DNA of 64,000 nucleotides, taken from the NCBI GenBank assembly GCA_964019135.1, contig OZ025258.1, positions 12,059,771 through 12,123,770 of the forward strand. Direction: 5' to 3'. Made by a program: the position numbers and the translations under genes. Numbering within the stretch: position 1 is the stretch's first letter; every line of letters begins with the position of its first letter. The notes below the pieces were generated by a model. It had not been told where the DNA came from. It did not search any database and was given only the letters and a program-made list of their open reading frames with translations. Positions 54,001-63,970 of the stretch are shown here, in pieces. The DNA comes from Arenicola marina (lineage: Eukaryota > Annelida > Polychaeta > Arenicolidae).

Positions 54001-54635
54001 TCCCGGACCAATGCTCTATATACACCGCGGAAGCGGTGGCTCTAGTGATGGCACTTGAATATGTAGAGCAATCGCTACATGACAGCTTTATCATATACTC
54101 AGATTCCCTATCATGTATAGAAGCCATAGAACATCAAAAATATGAACATCCCTTGATACAGGATATATTGATAAAATGTCATTATTTAATATGCAATGGA
54201 AAGACGGTAGTGTTCTGCTGGATCCCTAGCCATATAGGCATAGAGGGCAACGGTCTAGCAGACACTGCCGCCAAAGAGGCTCTGAATGGCGACGTCCTTC
54301 CAGTCCAGATTCCATACTCGGACTTGAAGCCGTACATCCAACATGAAATTACTAGAAATTGGCAGTCGTCCTGGGACGAGCAATCCTCCAACAAATTGCA
54401 ACGGCTTCAGCCTACTGTGGGTACCAAACGGCCAAGAATCCGCGGTAGGCGGAGGGACGTTGTCATTCAGAGACTCCGAATTGGACATACGTACCTTACC
54501 CATTGCTATCTCCTCAAAGGAGAACCACCTCCCGAATGTGTTCCCTGTCAGGAACCCCTGACTGTGGAGCACATTCTGTTGAGGTGTGTTGACTTTCAAC
54601 AAACAAGGGATCAATATTACAGAGCAGAAATATGA
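51033..54635 (+). CDS. LINE ORF2 polyprotein: endonuclease, reverse transcriptase, RNase H (1200 aa)
   Basis: Second uninterrupted copy of the I-type ORF2, with all catalytic residues listed for 13761-17363. It differs at A84T, I91M, C428Y, K633E and S1074G. Residue 1074 is G here, giving GNGLAD around the RNase H active site, and residue 633 gives QEMGVPQGS in reverse transcriptase motif B. Both look closer to usual family sequence, so this copy may be nearer the ancestral state. Because ORF1 is truncated, autonomous movement is unlikely. Confidence 0.93.
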   Translation: MASIIQWNCRGMRANRDEILLLKQDHNPIAFCLQETFIKNQGDITISGYTSYDNLGLNTGDKITGGVSILIKEKTPHSQIPLQTNLQAMAMRITLHKTITLCSIYIPPNLRPTRLELENIIKQLPAPYILLGDFNAHHTIWGCKDIQPKGRLLEDFILKNNTVLLNDGSITYIHPGNGAKTAIDLTIAHPSLCLDFNWKVEDLLHGSDHFPILLTSQFPAPDENIAHWKLNKADRTAFKETGFKKLTTTNFQGIPDPIALFSETLHKIAEDTIPKTSTNLKIQKKPWFNDECREAVQQRKQAQRELQIHPTPGNILKYKQVRAQTRRTIRTTKRESWRNYVSKLGNKTTTKKTWRAIQKISGKKANNSINHLIHENTTLTEPVQIANTLSKAFATNSSSKHYTAKFQRYKAVSERKKLNFKSKNDEYYNSLFSIEELQSALRKTNNTSPGPDNIPYQFLKQLPDTSLELLLDIFNFIWQTGQIPPSWKKAIVIPIPKPGKDHTNPSSYRPIALTSCICKTLEKMINNRLTYVLETNNIITKFQSGFRQNRNTTDNLIRLETYIREAFIKKEHVVAVLFDLEKAYDTTWKYGILKDLHDMGLRGHMPNFIQEFLNRRLFQTRVGTTLSEVYDQEMGVPQGSILSVTLFSIKINSTIKCLTNNIDPSLFVDDFLACFRSKHMHTIERQLQMNLNKLQQWCDENGFKFSKTKTVCMHFCQLRKLHPEPELKMNGDQIPVVPETTFFGLLFGKKLTFIPHIKQLKQKCTKALNIIKVLSNTEWGTERETLSNIYRALIRSRLDYGSMIYGSARKSYLQMLDRVHNQALRLCLGAFRTSPAESLYVESAEPSLYYRRDKLALQYALKLKTNPNNPTFQDVFHPKFTTLFENKPKTTPTFGIRVNNLLTRYNINFNDIRTWHLPEIPPWEIESPKVLLELATYNKSDTDPSQFIELKHTIHNQHPNHFSIYTDGSKDSHRVAAAAVAGEHQCSSRLPDQCSIYTAEAVALVMALEYVEQSLHDSFIIYSDSLSCIEAIEHQKYEHPLIQDILIKCHYLICNGKTVVFCWIPSHIGIEGNGLADTAAKEALNGDVLPVQIPYSDLKPYIQHEITRNWQSSWDEQSSNKLQRLQPTVGTKRPRIRGRRRDVVIQRLRIGHTYLTHCYLLKGEPPPECVPCQEPLTVEHILLRCVDFQQTRDQYYRAEI

Positions 54636-54665
54636 AAGAACTATTTAATAATATACCACAGCAAC

Positions 54666-54825
54666 AGATTTTAGATTATTTATCTGCAATAAATCTAGTC
54701 AAGTGCATATGATATATCTAATCAACGTTTACAGCCAAACAGTGCAAAAGATTTTAGATCATTTATCTACAATAAATCTAGTCAAATGTATATGATATAT
54801 TCAACGTTTACTGCCAAACAGTGCA
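54666..54825 (+). repeat. Tandem 83-bp duplication in the LINE 3' UTR (right duplicate)
   Basis: Same structure as 17394-17553. Confidence 0.78.
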
Positions 54826-55519
54826 TTTTGCTGTAATTATTAATCTCAAAAGCTTGGTTTTAAAAACCAACTCATGGTTTTATATTCTGACAATTTCTTG
54901 TCTTGATCGTTTCACCATTCTTCACTTACATGATTTAATGACGATCTGCTCAATGATATTACTTGATATCCTCAGGGTTTTATTGATCTATGGGATTCCA
55001 CAAAGACTGCATTCATGGTTATATTCATATCACATGTATTGATTTTCAGGGTTTTAATATTGACTAATATTGACCAATATGGCACGATATAGCCTTCCAG
55101 GCTGAAAGTGCCGTTAAGCCCCAATCAAATCAAATCAAATCACGGGTGAGGTCAGCATATAAGTCCATAATATAGGATAGGCTTGAACGGGACCTTTCAG
55201 CATATAAGGGTATTTTGTGCCATGCTAATAAATGTCAAGCAACATGATGAAAGTGAAATTTGGAATCAAATTGTTGTTGCTAACGCCATGAGAGTCAGTA
55301 GTAAAGAGACCGATGGCTTCGTTTTCATATCAGACGGATACCGTTTTTAACATATGGAAATGTTTTCTGTTAATTGCATCGTTATTGTAAATGACACACA
55401 GGGGATAACAATCTACTGATGAAGTTTTTTTAATACACCCGTATGATATTGTTGAAATCTTGCTCAATTTGGGTCGGGCCGCAATTGAAATGTATAATTA
55501 ACAAAGAAAAGCAAATCGT

Positions 55520-55591
55520 TAGCAGAGCGTGGTTTCGATCCACGGACCTCTGGGTTATGGGCCCAGCACGCTTCCACTGCGCCACTCTGCT
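55520..55591 (-). tRNA. tRNA-iMet-CAT: Initiator tRNA-Met (CAU)
   Basis: Consensus copy, twin of 18248. Confidence 0.95.
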
Positions 55592-56033
55592 CCAACTGCC
55601 ACGTCGACATTCAATTCTGAACTAATCAGTTCACCGCTAAGATCATCAGTAGCTCACGGGTGCGGTCAGCATATAAGTCCATATTATAGAATTGGTTTGA
55701 ACCCGATCTTTCATCATATAAAGGTATTTTGTGCCATGCTAATAAATGTCAAGCAACATGATGAAAGTGAAATTTGGAATCCAATTGTTCTTGCTAACGC
55801 CATGAGAGTCAGTAGTAAAGAGACCGATGGCTTCGTTTTCATATCAGACGGATACCATTTTTAATATGTGGAAATGTTTTCTGTTAATTGCATCGTTATT
55901 ATACATGACACACAGGGGATAACAATCAACTGATGAAGTTTTTTTAATACATCCGGATGATATTGTTGAAATCTTGCTCAATTTGGGTCGGGCCGCAATT
56001 GAAATATATAATTAACTAAGAAAAGCAAATCGT

Positions 56034-56105
56034 TAGCAGAGCGTGGTTTCGATCCACGGACCTCCGGGTTATGGGCCCAGCACGCTTCCACTGCGCCACT
56101 CTGCT
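56034..56105 (-). tRNA. tRNA-iMet-CAT: Initiator tRNA-Met (CAU), A42G variant
   Basis: A42 to G gives a 28:42 wobble; otherwise the twin of 18762. Confidence 0.92.
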
Positions 56106-56299
56106 GCAACTGCCACGTCGCCATTCAATTCTGAACCAGTCAGTGCAACCATGGATGACGTAATCAAGTGAAATACTCAAATGGTGTTGGCCACGCCTTC
56201 AAGTAGAGGCAAAAATTCGATGTGACTAATATCGCAAATTACTTTGAGCGACGGGCATACGAAGCGTATGAATGTTACAAAAGAAGAGCCAAATGCCAG

Positions 56300-56421
56300 T
56301 GCTGCGGGTGAGGCTCGAACTCACAACCTCCGCATCTCTCGCAGCGAGCCAGACCCGCGCCAAAGCGGGCTGGAAATACTGTCTATAAGTACGGCGCGCT
56401 AACCGATTGTGCCACCGGGGC
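56300..56421 (-). tRNA. tRNA-Ile-TAT: tRNA-Ile (UAU) with intron, C4-C69 mismatch
   Basis: Twin of 19026. The T4 terminator past the gene is reduced to T3 here (one base change), so termination may be weaker. Confidence 0.8.
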
Positions 56422-56682
56422 TGACCTGCGACTGACCATAAAGAAGGCTAAGCAACTCACGCGTGGGGTCAAAATATCGTTTGTATGCGATCTGGTTGGA
56501 TCCAGATAACACTTTCTGTATCATAAGAGTCAAGTAGTATTCAGTGTTTTTGTTTTATACAATCGTTTGGAACCCTGTCAATGCCGATTAGTTTCCAGAC
56601 TTCTAAAAAATTTCCTTCTATTCTTGATTAATTTTCAGTTTGGTTTAGATCCCATTTGAAATGGATATTTAAAAACAATATT

Positions 56683-56754
56683 TAGCAGAGCGTGGTTTCG
56701 ATCCACGGACCTCTGGGTTATGGGCCCAGCACGCTTCCACTGCGCCACTCTGCT
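56683..56754 (-). tRNA. tRNA-iMet-CAT: Initiator tRNA-Met (CAU)
   Basis: Consensus copy leading a Met-Ile pair, twin of 19409. Confidence 0.95.
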
Positions 56755-57171
56755 CCAACTGCCAAGTCAACATTCAATTCTGAACTAATCAGTTACCCGG
56801 TGAATTTATTAGCATCTCAGGGGTGAGGTCAACATATATGTCAATAGGATCGAGTGCCAGGGAATTTCGTGCTATGCTAATATATGTCAAGCAACGTGAT
56901 GAGAGTCACATTTGGAATCAAATTGTTGTTGCTAACGCCATGAGAGTCAGTAGTTAAGAAACCGATGGCTGGCTTTTCATATCAGACGGATACCGCTTTT
57001 AACATGTGGAAATGTTTGCTGTTAAATGCATCGTTATTATACATAACAGACAGAGGATAACAATCCACTAACAAAGTTTTTTAATACATCCGTATGATAT
57101 TGTTGATATCTTGCTCAATTTGGGTCGGGCTGCAATTGAAATGTATAATTAACAAAGAAAAAAAAGTTCGT

Positions 57172-57243
57172 TAGCAGAGCGTGGTTTCGACCCACGGACC
57201 TCTGGGTTATGGGCCCAGCACGCTTCCACTGCGCCACTCTGCT
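57172..57243 (-). tRNA. tRNA-iMet-CAT: Initiator tRNA-Met (CAU), A54G variant
   Basis: A54 to G removes an initiator hallmark in the T-loop. The twin at 19898 is consensus. Confidence 0.88.
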
Positions 57244-57686
57244 CCAACTGCCACATCGACATTCAATTCTGAACTAATCAGTTCACCGCTGAGATCATCG
57301 GTAGCTCACGGGTGAGGTCAGCATATAAGTCCATAATATAGGATTCGCTTGAACGGGAAGTTTCAGCATATGAGGGTATTTTGTGCCATGCTAATAAATG
57401 TCAAGCAACATGATGAAAGTGAAATTTGGAATCAAATTGTTGTTGCTAACGCCATGAGAGTCAGTCGTAAAGTGACCGATGGCTTCGTTTCCATATCAGA
57501 CGGATACCGTTTTTAACATGTGGAAATGTTTTTTGTTAATTGCACCGTTATTATACATGACACACAGGGGATAACAATCTATTGATGAAGTTTTTTTAAT
57601 ACATCCGTATGATATTGTTGATATCTTGCTCAATTTGGGTCGGGCTGCAATTGAAATGTATAATTAACAAAGAAAAAAATGTTCGT

Positions 57687-57758
57687 TAGCAGAGCGTGGT
57701 TTCGATCCACGGACCTCTGGGTTATGGGCCCAGCACGCTTCCACTGCGCCACTCTGCT
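57687..57758 (-). tRNA. tRNA-iMet-CAT: Initiator tRNA-Met (CAU)
   Basis: Consensus copy, twin of 20413. Confidence 0.95.
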
Positions 57759-58201
57759 CCAACTGCCACGTCGACATTCAATTCTGAACTAATCAGTTCA
57801 CCGCTGAGATCATCAGTAGCTCACGGGTGAGGTCAGCATATAAGTCCATAATATAGGATTGGCTTGGACGGGACCTTTCAGCATATAAGGGTATTTTGTG
57901 CCATGCTAATAAATGTCAAGCAACATGATGAAAGTGAAATTATGAATCAAATTGTTGTTGCTAACACCATGAGAGTCAGTAGTTAAGAGACCGATGGCTT
58001 CGTTTTCATGTCAGACGGATACCGTTTTTAACATGTGGAAATGGTTTCTGTTAATTGCATCGTTATTGTGCATGACACAGAGGGGATAACAATCTACTGA
58101 TGAAGTTTTTTTTAATACATCCGTATGATATTGTTGAAATCTTGCTCAATTTGGGTCGGGCCGCAATTGAAATGTATAGTTAACAAAGAAAACCTAATCA
58201 T

Positions 58202-58273
58202 TAGCAGAGCGTGGTTTCGATCCACGGACCTCTGGGTTATGGGCCTAGCACGCTTCCACTGCGCCACTCTGCT
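58202..58273 (-). tRNA. tRNA-iMet-CAT: Initiator tRNA-Met (CAU), G29A variant
   Basis: Twin of 20928. Confidence 0.87.
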
Positions 58274-58467
58274 CCAATTGCCAAGTCAACATACAATTCT
58301 GAACCAGTCAGTGCAACCATGGATGACGTAATCAAGTGAAATACTCAAATGGTGTTGGCCACGCCTTCAAGTAGAGGCAAAAATTCAATGTGACTAATAT
58401 CGCAAATTACTTTGAGCGACGGGCATACGAAGCGCATGAATGTTACAAAAGAAGAGCAAAATGCCAG

Positions 58468-58589
58468 TGCTCCGGGTGAGGCTCGAACTCACAACCTCCG
58501 CATCTCTCGCAGCGAGCCAGACCCGCACCAAAACGGGCTGGAAATACTGTCTATAAGTACGGCGCGCTAACCGATTGTGCCACCGGGGC
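58468..58589 (-). tRNA. tRNA-Ile-TAT: tRNA-Ile (UAU) with 48-nt intron
   Basis: Twin of 21194; exons are consensus. Confidence 0.88.
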
Positions 58590-58851
58590 TGACCTGCGAT
58601 TGACGATAAAGAAGGCTAAGCAACTCACGCGTGGGGTCAAAATATCGTTTGTATGCGATCTGGTTGGATCCAGATAACACTTTCTCTTTCATAAGAGTCA
58701 AGTATTATTCAGTGTTTTTGTTTAATACAATCGTTTGGAACCTTGTCAATGCCGATTAGTTTCCAGACTTCTAAAAAATTGACTTCTATTCTTGAAAAAT
58801 TGTTCAGTTTGGTTTAGATCGCATTTGCAATGGATATTTAAAAACAATATT

Positions 58852-58923
58852 TAGCAGAGCGTGGTTTCGATCCACGGACCTCTGGGTTATGGGCCCAGCA
58901 CGCTTCCACTGCGCCACTCTGCT
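58852..58923 (-). tRNA. tRNA-iMet-CAT: Initiator tRNA-Met (CAU)
   Basis: Consensus copy leading a Met-Ile pair, twin of 21578. Confidence 0.95.
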
Positions 58924-59117
58924 CCAACTTCCAAGTCAACATACAATTCTGAACCAGTCAGTGCAACCATGGATGACGTAATCAAGTGAAATACTCAAAT
59001 GGTGTTGGCCACGCCTTCAAGTGGAGGGAAAAATTCAATGTGACTAATATCGCAAATTACTTTGAGCGACGGGCATACGAAGCGTATGAATGTTACAAAA
59101 GAAGAGCAAAATGCCAG

Positions 59118-59239
59118 TGCTCCGGGTGAGGCTCGAACTCACAACCTCCGCATTTCTCGCAGCGAGCCAGAACCGCGCCAAAGCGGGCTGGAAATACTGT
59201 CTATAAGTACGGCGCGCTAACCGATTGTGCCACCGGGGC
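59118..59239 (-). tRNA. tRNA-Ile-TAT: tRNA-Ile (UAU) with 48-nt intron
   Basis: Twin of 21844, with an extra change near the 3' end of the intron. Confidence 0.87.
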
Positions 59240-59501
59240 TGACCTGCGATTGTCGATCAAGAAGGCTAAGCAACTCACGCGTGGGGTCAAAATATCGTTT
59301 GTATGCGATCTGGTTGGATCCAGATAACACTTTCTCTTTCATAAGAGTTAGGTATTATTCAGTGTTTTTGTTTAATACAATCGTTTGGAACCCTGTCAAT
59401 GCCGATTAGTTTCCAGACTTCTAAAAAATTGACATCTATTCTTGATAAATTGTTCAGTTTGGTTTAGATCGCATTTGAAATGGATATTTAAAAACAATAT
59501 T

Positions 59502-59573
59502 TAGCAGAGCGTGGTTTCGATCCACGGACCTCTGGGTTATGGGCCCAGCACGCTTCCACTGCGCCACTCTGCT
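59502..59573 (-). tRNA. tRNA-iMet-CAT: Initiator tRNA-Met (CAU)
   Basis: Consensus copy at the point where the right duplicate leaves the left one; 22228 sits in the equivalent place but is degenerate. Confidence 0.95.
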
Positions 59574-59767
59574 CCAACTTCCAAGTCAACATACAATTCT
59601 GAACCAGTCAGTGCAACCATGGATGACGTAATCAAGTGAAATACTCAAATGGTGTTGGCCACGTATTCAAGTGGAGGGGAAAATTCAATGTGACTAATAT
59701 CGCAAATTACTTTGAGCGACGGGCATGCGAAGCGCATGAATGTTACAAAAGAAGAGCAAAATGCCAG

Positions 59768-59889
59768 TGCTCCGGCTGGGGCTCGAACTCACAACCTCCG
59801 CATCTCTCGCAGCGAGCCAGACCCGCGCCAAAACGGGTTAGAAATACTGTCTATAAGTACGGCGCGCTAACCGATTGTGCCACCGGGGC
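59768..59889 (-). tRNA. tRNA-Ile-TAT: tRNA-Ile (UAU) with intron, T-stem variant
   Basis: Same T62/C65 haplotype as 48387, in the third partial copy. Confidence 0.78.
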
Positions 59890-60151
59890 TGACCTGCGAT
59901 TGACGATAAAGAAGGCTAAGCAACTCACGCGTGGGGTCAAAATATCGTTTGTATGCGATCTGGTTGGATCCAGATAACACTTTCTGTATCATAAGAGTCA
60001 AGTATTATTCAGTGTTTTTGTTTTATGCAATCGTTTGGAACCCTGTCAATGCCGATTAGTTTCCAGACTTCTAAAAAATTGACATCTATTCTTGATAAAT
60101 TGTTCAGTTTGGTTTAGATCGCATTTGAAATGGATATTTAAAAACAATATT

Positions 60152-60223
60152 TAGCAGAGCGTGGTTTCGATCCACGGACCTCTGGGTTATGGGCCCAGCA
60201 CGCTTCCACTGCGCCACTCTGCT
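60152..60223 (-). tRNA. tRNA-iMet-CAT: Initiator tRNA-Met (CAU)
   Basis: Consensus copy. Four Met-Ile pairs run in a row here (58852-60539). Confidence 0.95.
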
Positions 60224-60417
60224 CCAACTTCCAAGTCAACATACAATTCTGAACCAGTCAGTGCAACCATGGATGACGTAATCAAGTGAAATACTCAAAT
60301 GGTGTTGGCCACGCCTTCAAGTGGAGGGGAAAATTCAATGTGACTAATATCGCAAATTACTTTGAGCGACGGGCATACGAAGCGTATGAATGTTACAAAA
60401 GAAGAGCAAAATGCCAG

Positions 60418-60539
60418 TGCTCCGGGTGAGGCTCGAACTCACAACCTCCGCATCTCTCGCAGCGAGCCAGAACCGCGCCAAAGCGGGCTGGAAATACTGT
60501 CTATAAGTACGGCGCGCTAACCGATTGTGCCACCGGGGC
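60418..60539 (-). tRNA. tRNA-Ile-TAT: tRNA-Ile (UAU) with 48-nt intron
   Basis: Copy of 49037; exons are consensus. Confidence 0.88.
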
Positions 60540-60801
60540 TGACCTGCGATTGCCGATCAAGAAGGCTAAGCAACTCACGCGTGGGGTCAAAATATCGTTT
60601 GTATGCGATCTGGTTGGATCCAGATAACACTTTCTGTATAATAAGAGTTAGGTATTATTCAGTGTTTTTGTTTAATACAATCGTTTGGAACCCTGTCAAT
60701 GCCGATTAGTTTCCAGATTTCTAAAAAAATTACTTCTATTCTTGATAAATTGTTCAGTTTGGTTTAGATCGCATTTGAAATGGATATTTAAAAACAATAT
60801 T

Positions 60802-60873
60802 TAGCAGAGCGTGGTTTCGATCAACGGACCTCTGGGTTATGGGCCCAGCACGCTTCCACTGCGCCACTCTGCT
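60802..60873 (-). tRNA. tRNA-iMet-CAT: Initiator tRNA-Met (CAU), G52T variant
   Basis: Same T-stem change as 12663 and 49421. Confidence 0.85.
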
Positions 60874-61290
60874 CCAACTGACACGTCAACATTCAATTCT
60901 GAACTAATCAGTTACCCGGTGAATTTATTAGCATCTCAGGGGTGAGGTCAACATATATGTCAATAGGATAGAGTGTCAGGGAATTTCGTGCTATGCTAAT
61001 ATATGTCAAGCAACGTGATGAGAGTCAAATTAGGAATCAAGTTGTTGTTGTTAACACCATGAGAGTCAGTAGTAAAGAGACCGATGGCTTCGTTTTCATA
61101 TCAGACGGATACCGCTTTTAACATGTGGAAATGTTTGCTGTTAAATGCATCGTTATTATACAAAACAGACAGAGGACAACAATCTACCGATGAAGTTTTT
61201 TTATACATCCGTATGATATTGTTGATATCTTGCTCAATTTGGTTCGGGCTGCAATTGAAATGTTTAATTGACAAAGAAAAAAAAGTCCGT

Positions 61291-61362
61291 TAGCAGAGCG
61301 TGGTTTCGATCCAAGGACCTATGGGTTATGGGCCCAGCACGCTTCCACTGCGCCACTCTGCT
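61291..61362 (-). tRNA. tRNA-iMet-like (CAU), G43T and G50T variant
   Basis: Matches 49910 in the gene and its 3' flank, but the sequence past its 5' end matches the region beyond 55592. It marks the junction of the LINE-free third copy. Confidence 0.8.
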
Positions 61363-61804
61363 CCAACTGCCACGTCGACATTCAATTCTGAACTAATCAG
61401 TTCACCGCTAAGATCATCAGTAGCTCACGGGTGCGGTCAGCATATAAGTCCATAATATAGAATTGGTTTGAACCCGATCTTTCATCATATAAAGGTATTT
61501 TGTGCCATGCTAATAAATGTCAAGCAACATGATGAAAGTGAAATTTGGAATCCAATTGTTCTTGCTAACGCCATGAGAGTCAGTAGTAAAGAGACCGATG
61601 GCTTCGTTTTCATATCAGACGGATACCATTTTTAATATGTGGAAATGTTTTCTGTTAATTGCATCGTTATTATACATGACACACAGGGGATAACAATCAA
61701 CTGATGAAGTTTTTTTAATACATCCGGATGATATTGTTGAAATCTTGCTCAATTTGGGTCGGGCCGCAACTGAAATATATAATTAACTAAGAAAAGCAAA
61801 TCGT

Positions 61805-61876
61805 TAGCAGAGCGTGGTTTCGATCCACGGACCTCTGGGTTATGGGCCCAGCACGCTTCCACTGCGCCACTCTGCT
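61805..61876 (-). tRNA. tRNA-iMet-CAT: Initiator tRNA-Met (CAU)
   Basis: Consensus copy, relative of 18762 and 56034. Confidence 0.95.
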
Positions 61877-62068
61877 CCAACTGCCACGTCGCCATTCAAT
61901 TCTGAACCAGTCAGTGCAACCATGGATGACGTAATCAAGTGAAATACTCAAATGGTGTTGGCCACGCCTTCAAGATGAGGCAAAAATTCGATGTGACTAA
62001 TCGCAAATTACTTTGAGCGACGGGCATACGAAGCGTATGAATGTTACAAAAGAAGAGCAAAATGCCAG

Positions 62069-62190
62069 TGCTGCGGGTGAGGCTCGAACTCACAACCTCC
62101 GCATCTCTCGCAGCGAGCCAGACCCGCGCCAAAGCGGGCTGGAAATACTGTCTATAAGTACGGCGCGCTAACCGATTGTGCCACCGGGGC
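62069..62190 (-). tRNA. tRNA-Ile-TAT: tRNA-Ile (UAU) with intron, C4-C69 mismatch
   Basis: Relative of 19026 and 56300. Confidence 0.8.
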
Positions 62191-62451
62191 TGACCTGCGA
62201 CTGACCATAAAGAAGGCTAAGCAACTCACGCGTGGGGTCAAAATATCGTTTGTATGCGATCTGGTTGGATCCAGATAACACTTTCTTTATCATAAGAGTC
62301 AAGTATTATTCAGTGTTTTTGTTTTATACAATCGTTTGGAACCCTGTCAATGCCGATTAGTTTCCAGACTTCTAAAAAATCTCCTTCTATTCTTGATTAA
62401 TTTTCAGTTTGGTTTAGATCCCATTTGAAATGGATATTTAAAAACAATATT

Positions 62452-62523
62452 TAGCAGAGCGTGGTTTCGATCCACGGACCTCTGGGTTATGGGCCCAGCA
62501 CGCTTCCACTGCGCCACTCTGCT
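62452..62523 (-). tRNA. tRNA-iMet-CAT: Initiator tRNA-Met (CAU)
   Basis: Consensus copy leading a Met-Ile pair. Confidence 0.95.
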
Positions 62524-62940
62524 CCAACTGCCAAGTCAACATACAATTCTGAACTAATTAGTTACCCGGTGAATTTATTAGCATCTCAGGGGTGAGGTCA
62601 ACATATATGTCAATAGGATCGAGTGCCAGGGAATTTCGTGCTATGCTAATATATGTCAAGCAACGTGATGAGAGTCACATTTGGAATCAAATTGTTGTTG
62701 CTAACGCCATGAGAGTCAGTAGTTAAGAAACCGATGGCTGGCTTTTCATATCAGACGGATACCGCTTTTAACATGTGGAAATGTTTGCTGTTAAATGCAT
62801 CGTTATTATACATAACAGACAGAGGATAACAATCCACTAACAAAGTTTTTTAATACATCCGTATGATATTGTTGATATCTTGCTCAATTTGGGTCGGGCT
62901 GCAATTGAAATGTATAATTAACAAAGAAAAAAAAGTTCGT

Positions 62941-63012
62941 TAGCAGAGCGTGGTTTCGATCCACGGACCTCTGGGTTATGGGCCCAGCACGCTTCCACTG
63001 CGCCACTCTGCT
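62941..63012 (-). tRNA. tRNA-iMet-CAT: Initiator tRNA-Met (CAU)
   Basis: Consensus copy with a T8 terminator, after a 489-bp interval. Confidence 0.95.
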
Positions 63013-63455
63013 CCAACTGCCACATCGACATTCAATTCTGAACTAATCAGTTCACCGCTGAGATCATCGGTAGCTCACGGGTGAGGTCAGCATATAAGTC
63101 CATAATATAGGATTGGCTTGAACGGGAAGTTTCAGCATATGAGGGTATTTTGTGCCATGCTAATAAATGTCAAGCAACATGATGAAAGTGAAATTTGGAA
63201 TCAAATTGTTGTTGCTAACGCCATGAGAGTCAGTAGTAAAGTGACCGATGGCTTCGTTTCCATATCAGACGGATACCGTTTTTAACATGTGGAAATGTTT
63301 TCTGTTAATTGCACCGTTATTATACATGACACACAGGGGATAACAATCTACTGATGAAGTTTTTTTAATACATCCGTATGATATTGTTGATATCTTGCTC
63401 AATTTGGGTCGGGCTGCAATTGAAATGTATAATTAACAAAGAAAAAAATGTTCGT

Positions 63456-63527
63456 TAGCAGAGCGTGGTTTCGATCCACGGACCTCTGGGTTATGGGCCC
63501 AGCACGCTTCCACTGCGCCACTCTGCT
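63456..63527 (-). tRNA. tRNA-iMet-CAT: Initiator tRNA-Met (CAU)
   Basis: Consensus copy in a Met-only unit. Confidence 0.95.
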
Positions 63528-63970
63528 CCAACTGCCACGTCGACATTCAATTCTGAACTAATCAGTTCACCGCTGAGATCATCAGTAGCTCACGGGTGAG
63601 GTCAGCATATAAGTCCATAATATAGGATTGGCTTGGACGGGACCTTTCAGCATATAAGGGTATTTTGTGCCATGCTAATAAATGTCAAGCAACATGATGA
63701 AAGTGAAATTATGAATCAAATTGTTGTTGCTAACACCATGAGAGTCAGTAGTTAAGAGACCGATGGCTTCGTTTTCATGTCAGACGGATACCGTTTTTAA
63801 CATGTGGAAATGGTTTCTGTTAATTGCATCGTTATTGCACATGACACAGAGGGGATAACAATCTACTGATGAAGTTTTTTTTAATACATCCGTATGATAT
63901 TGTTGAAATCTTGCTCAATTTGGGTTGGGCCGCAATTGAAATGTATAGTTAATAAAGAAAACCTAATCAT

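Larger units (their letters stand above)
50558..55139 (+). mobile_element. I/Jockey-superfamily LINE, 5'-truncated (right duplicate)
   Basis: Same 4582-bp element, same truncation point and same junctions as 13286-17867. By eye about eight base differences separate the copies. The 83-bp 3' UTR duplication lies at 54666-54825 and the AATCA-type tail ends at 55139. Confidence 0.9.
38436..59413. repeat. Segmental duplication, right copy
   Basis: Offsets to the left copy step from 38435 to 36757/36758 (a 1678-bp loss, equal to 515+648+515) and then to 37272 (a 514-bp gain). Divergence begins at about 59414, where a different spacer haplotype takes over. Confidence 0.92.
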
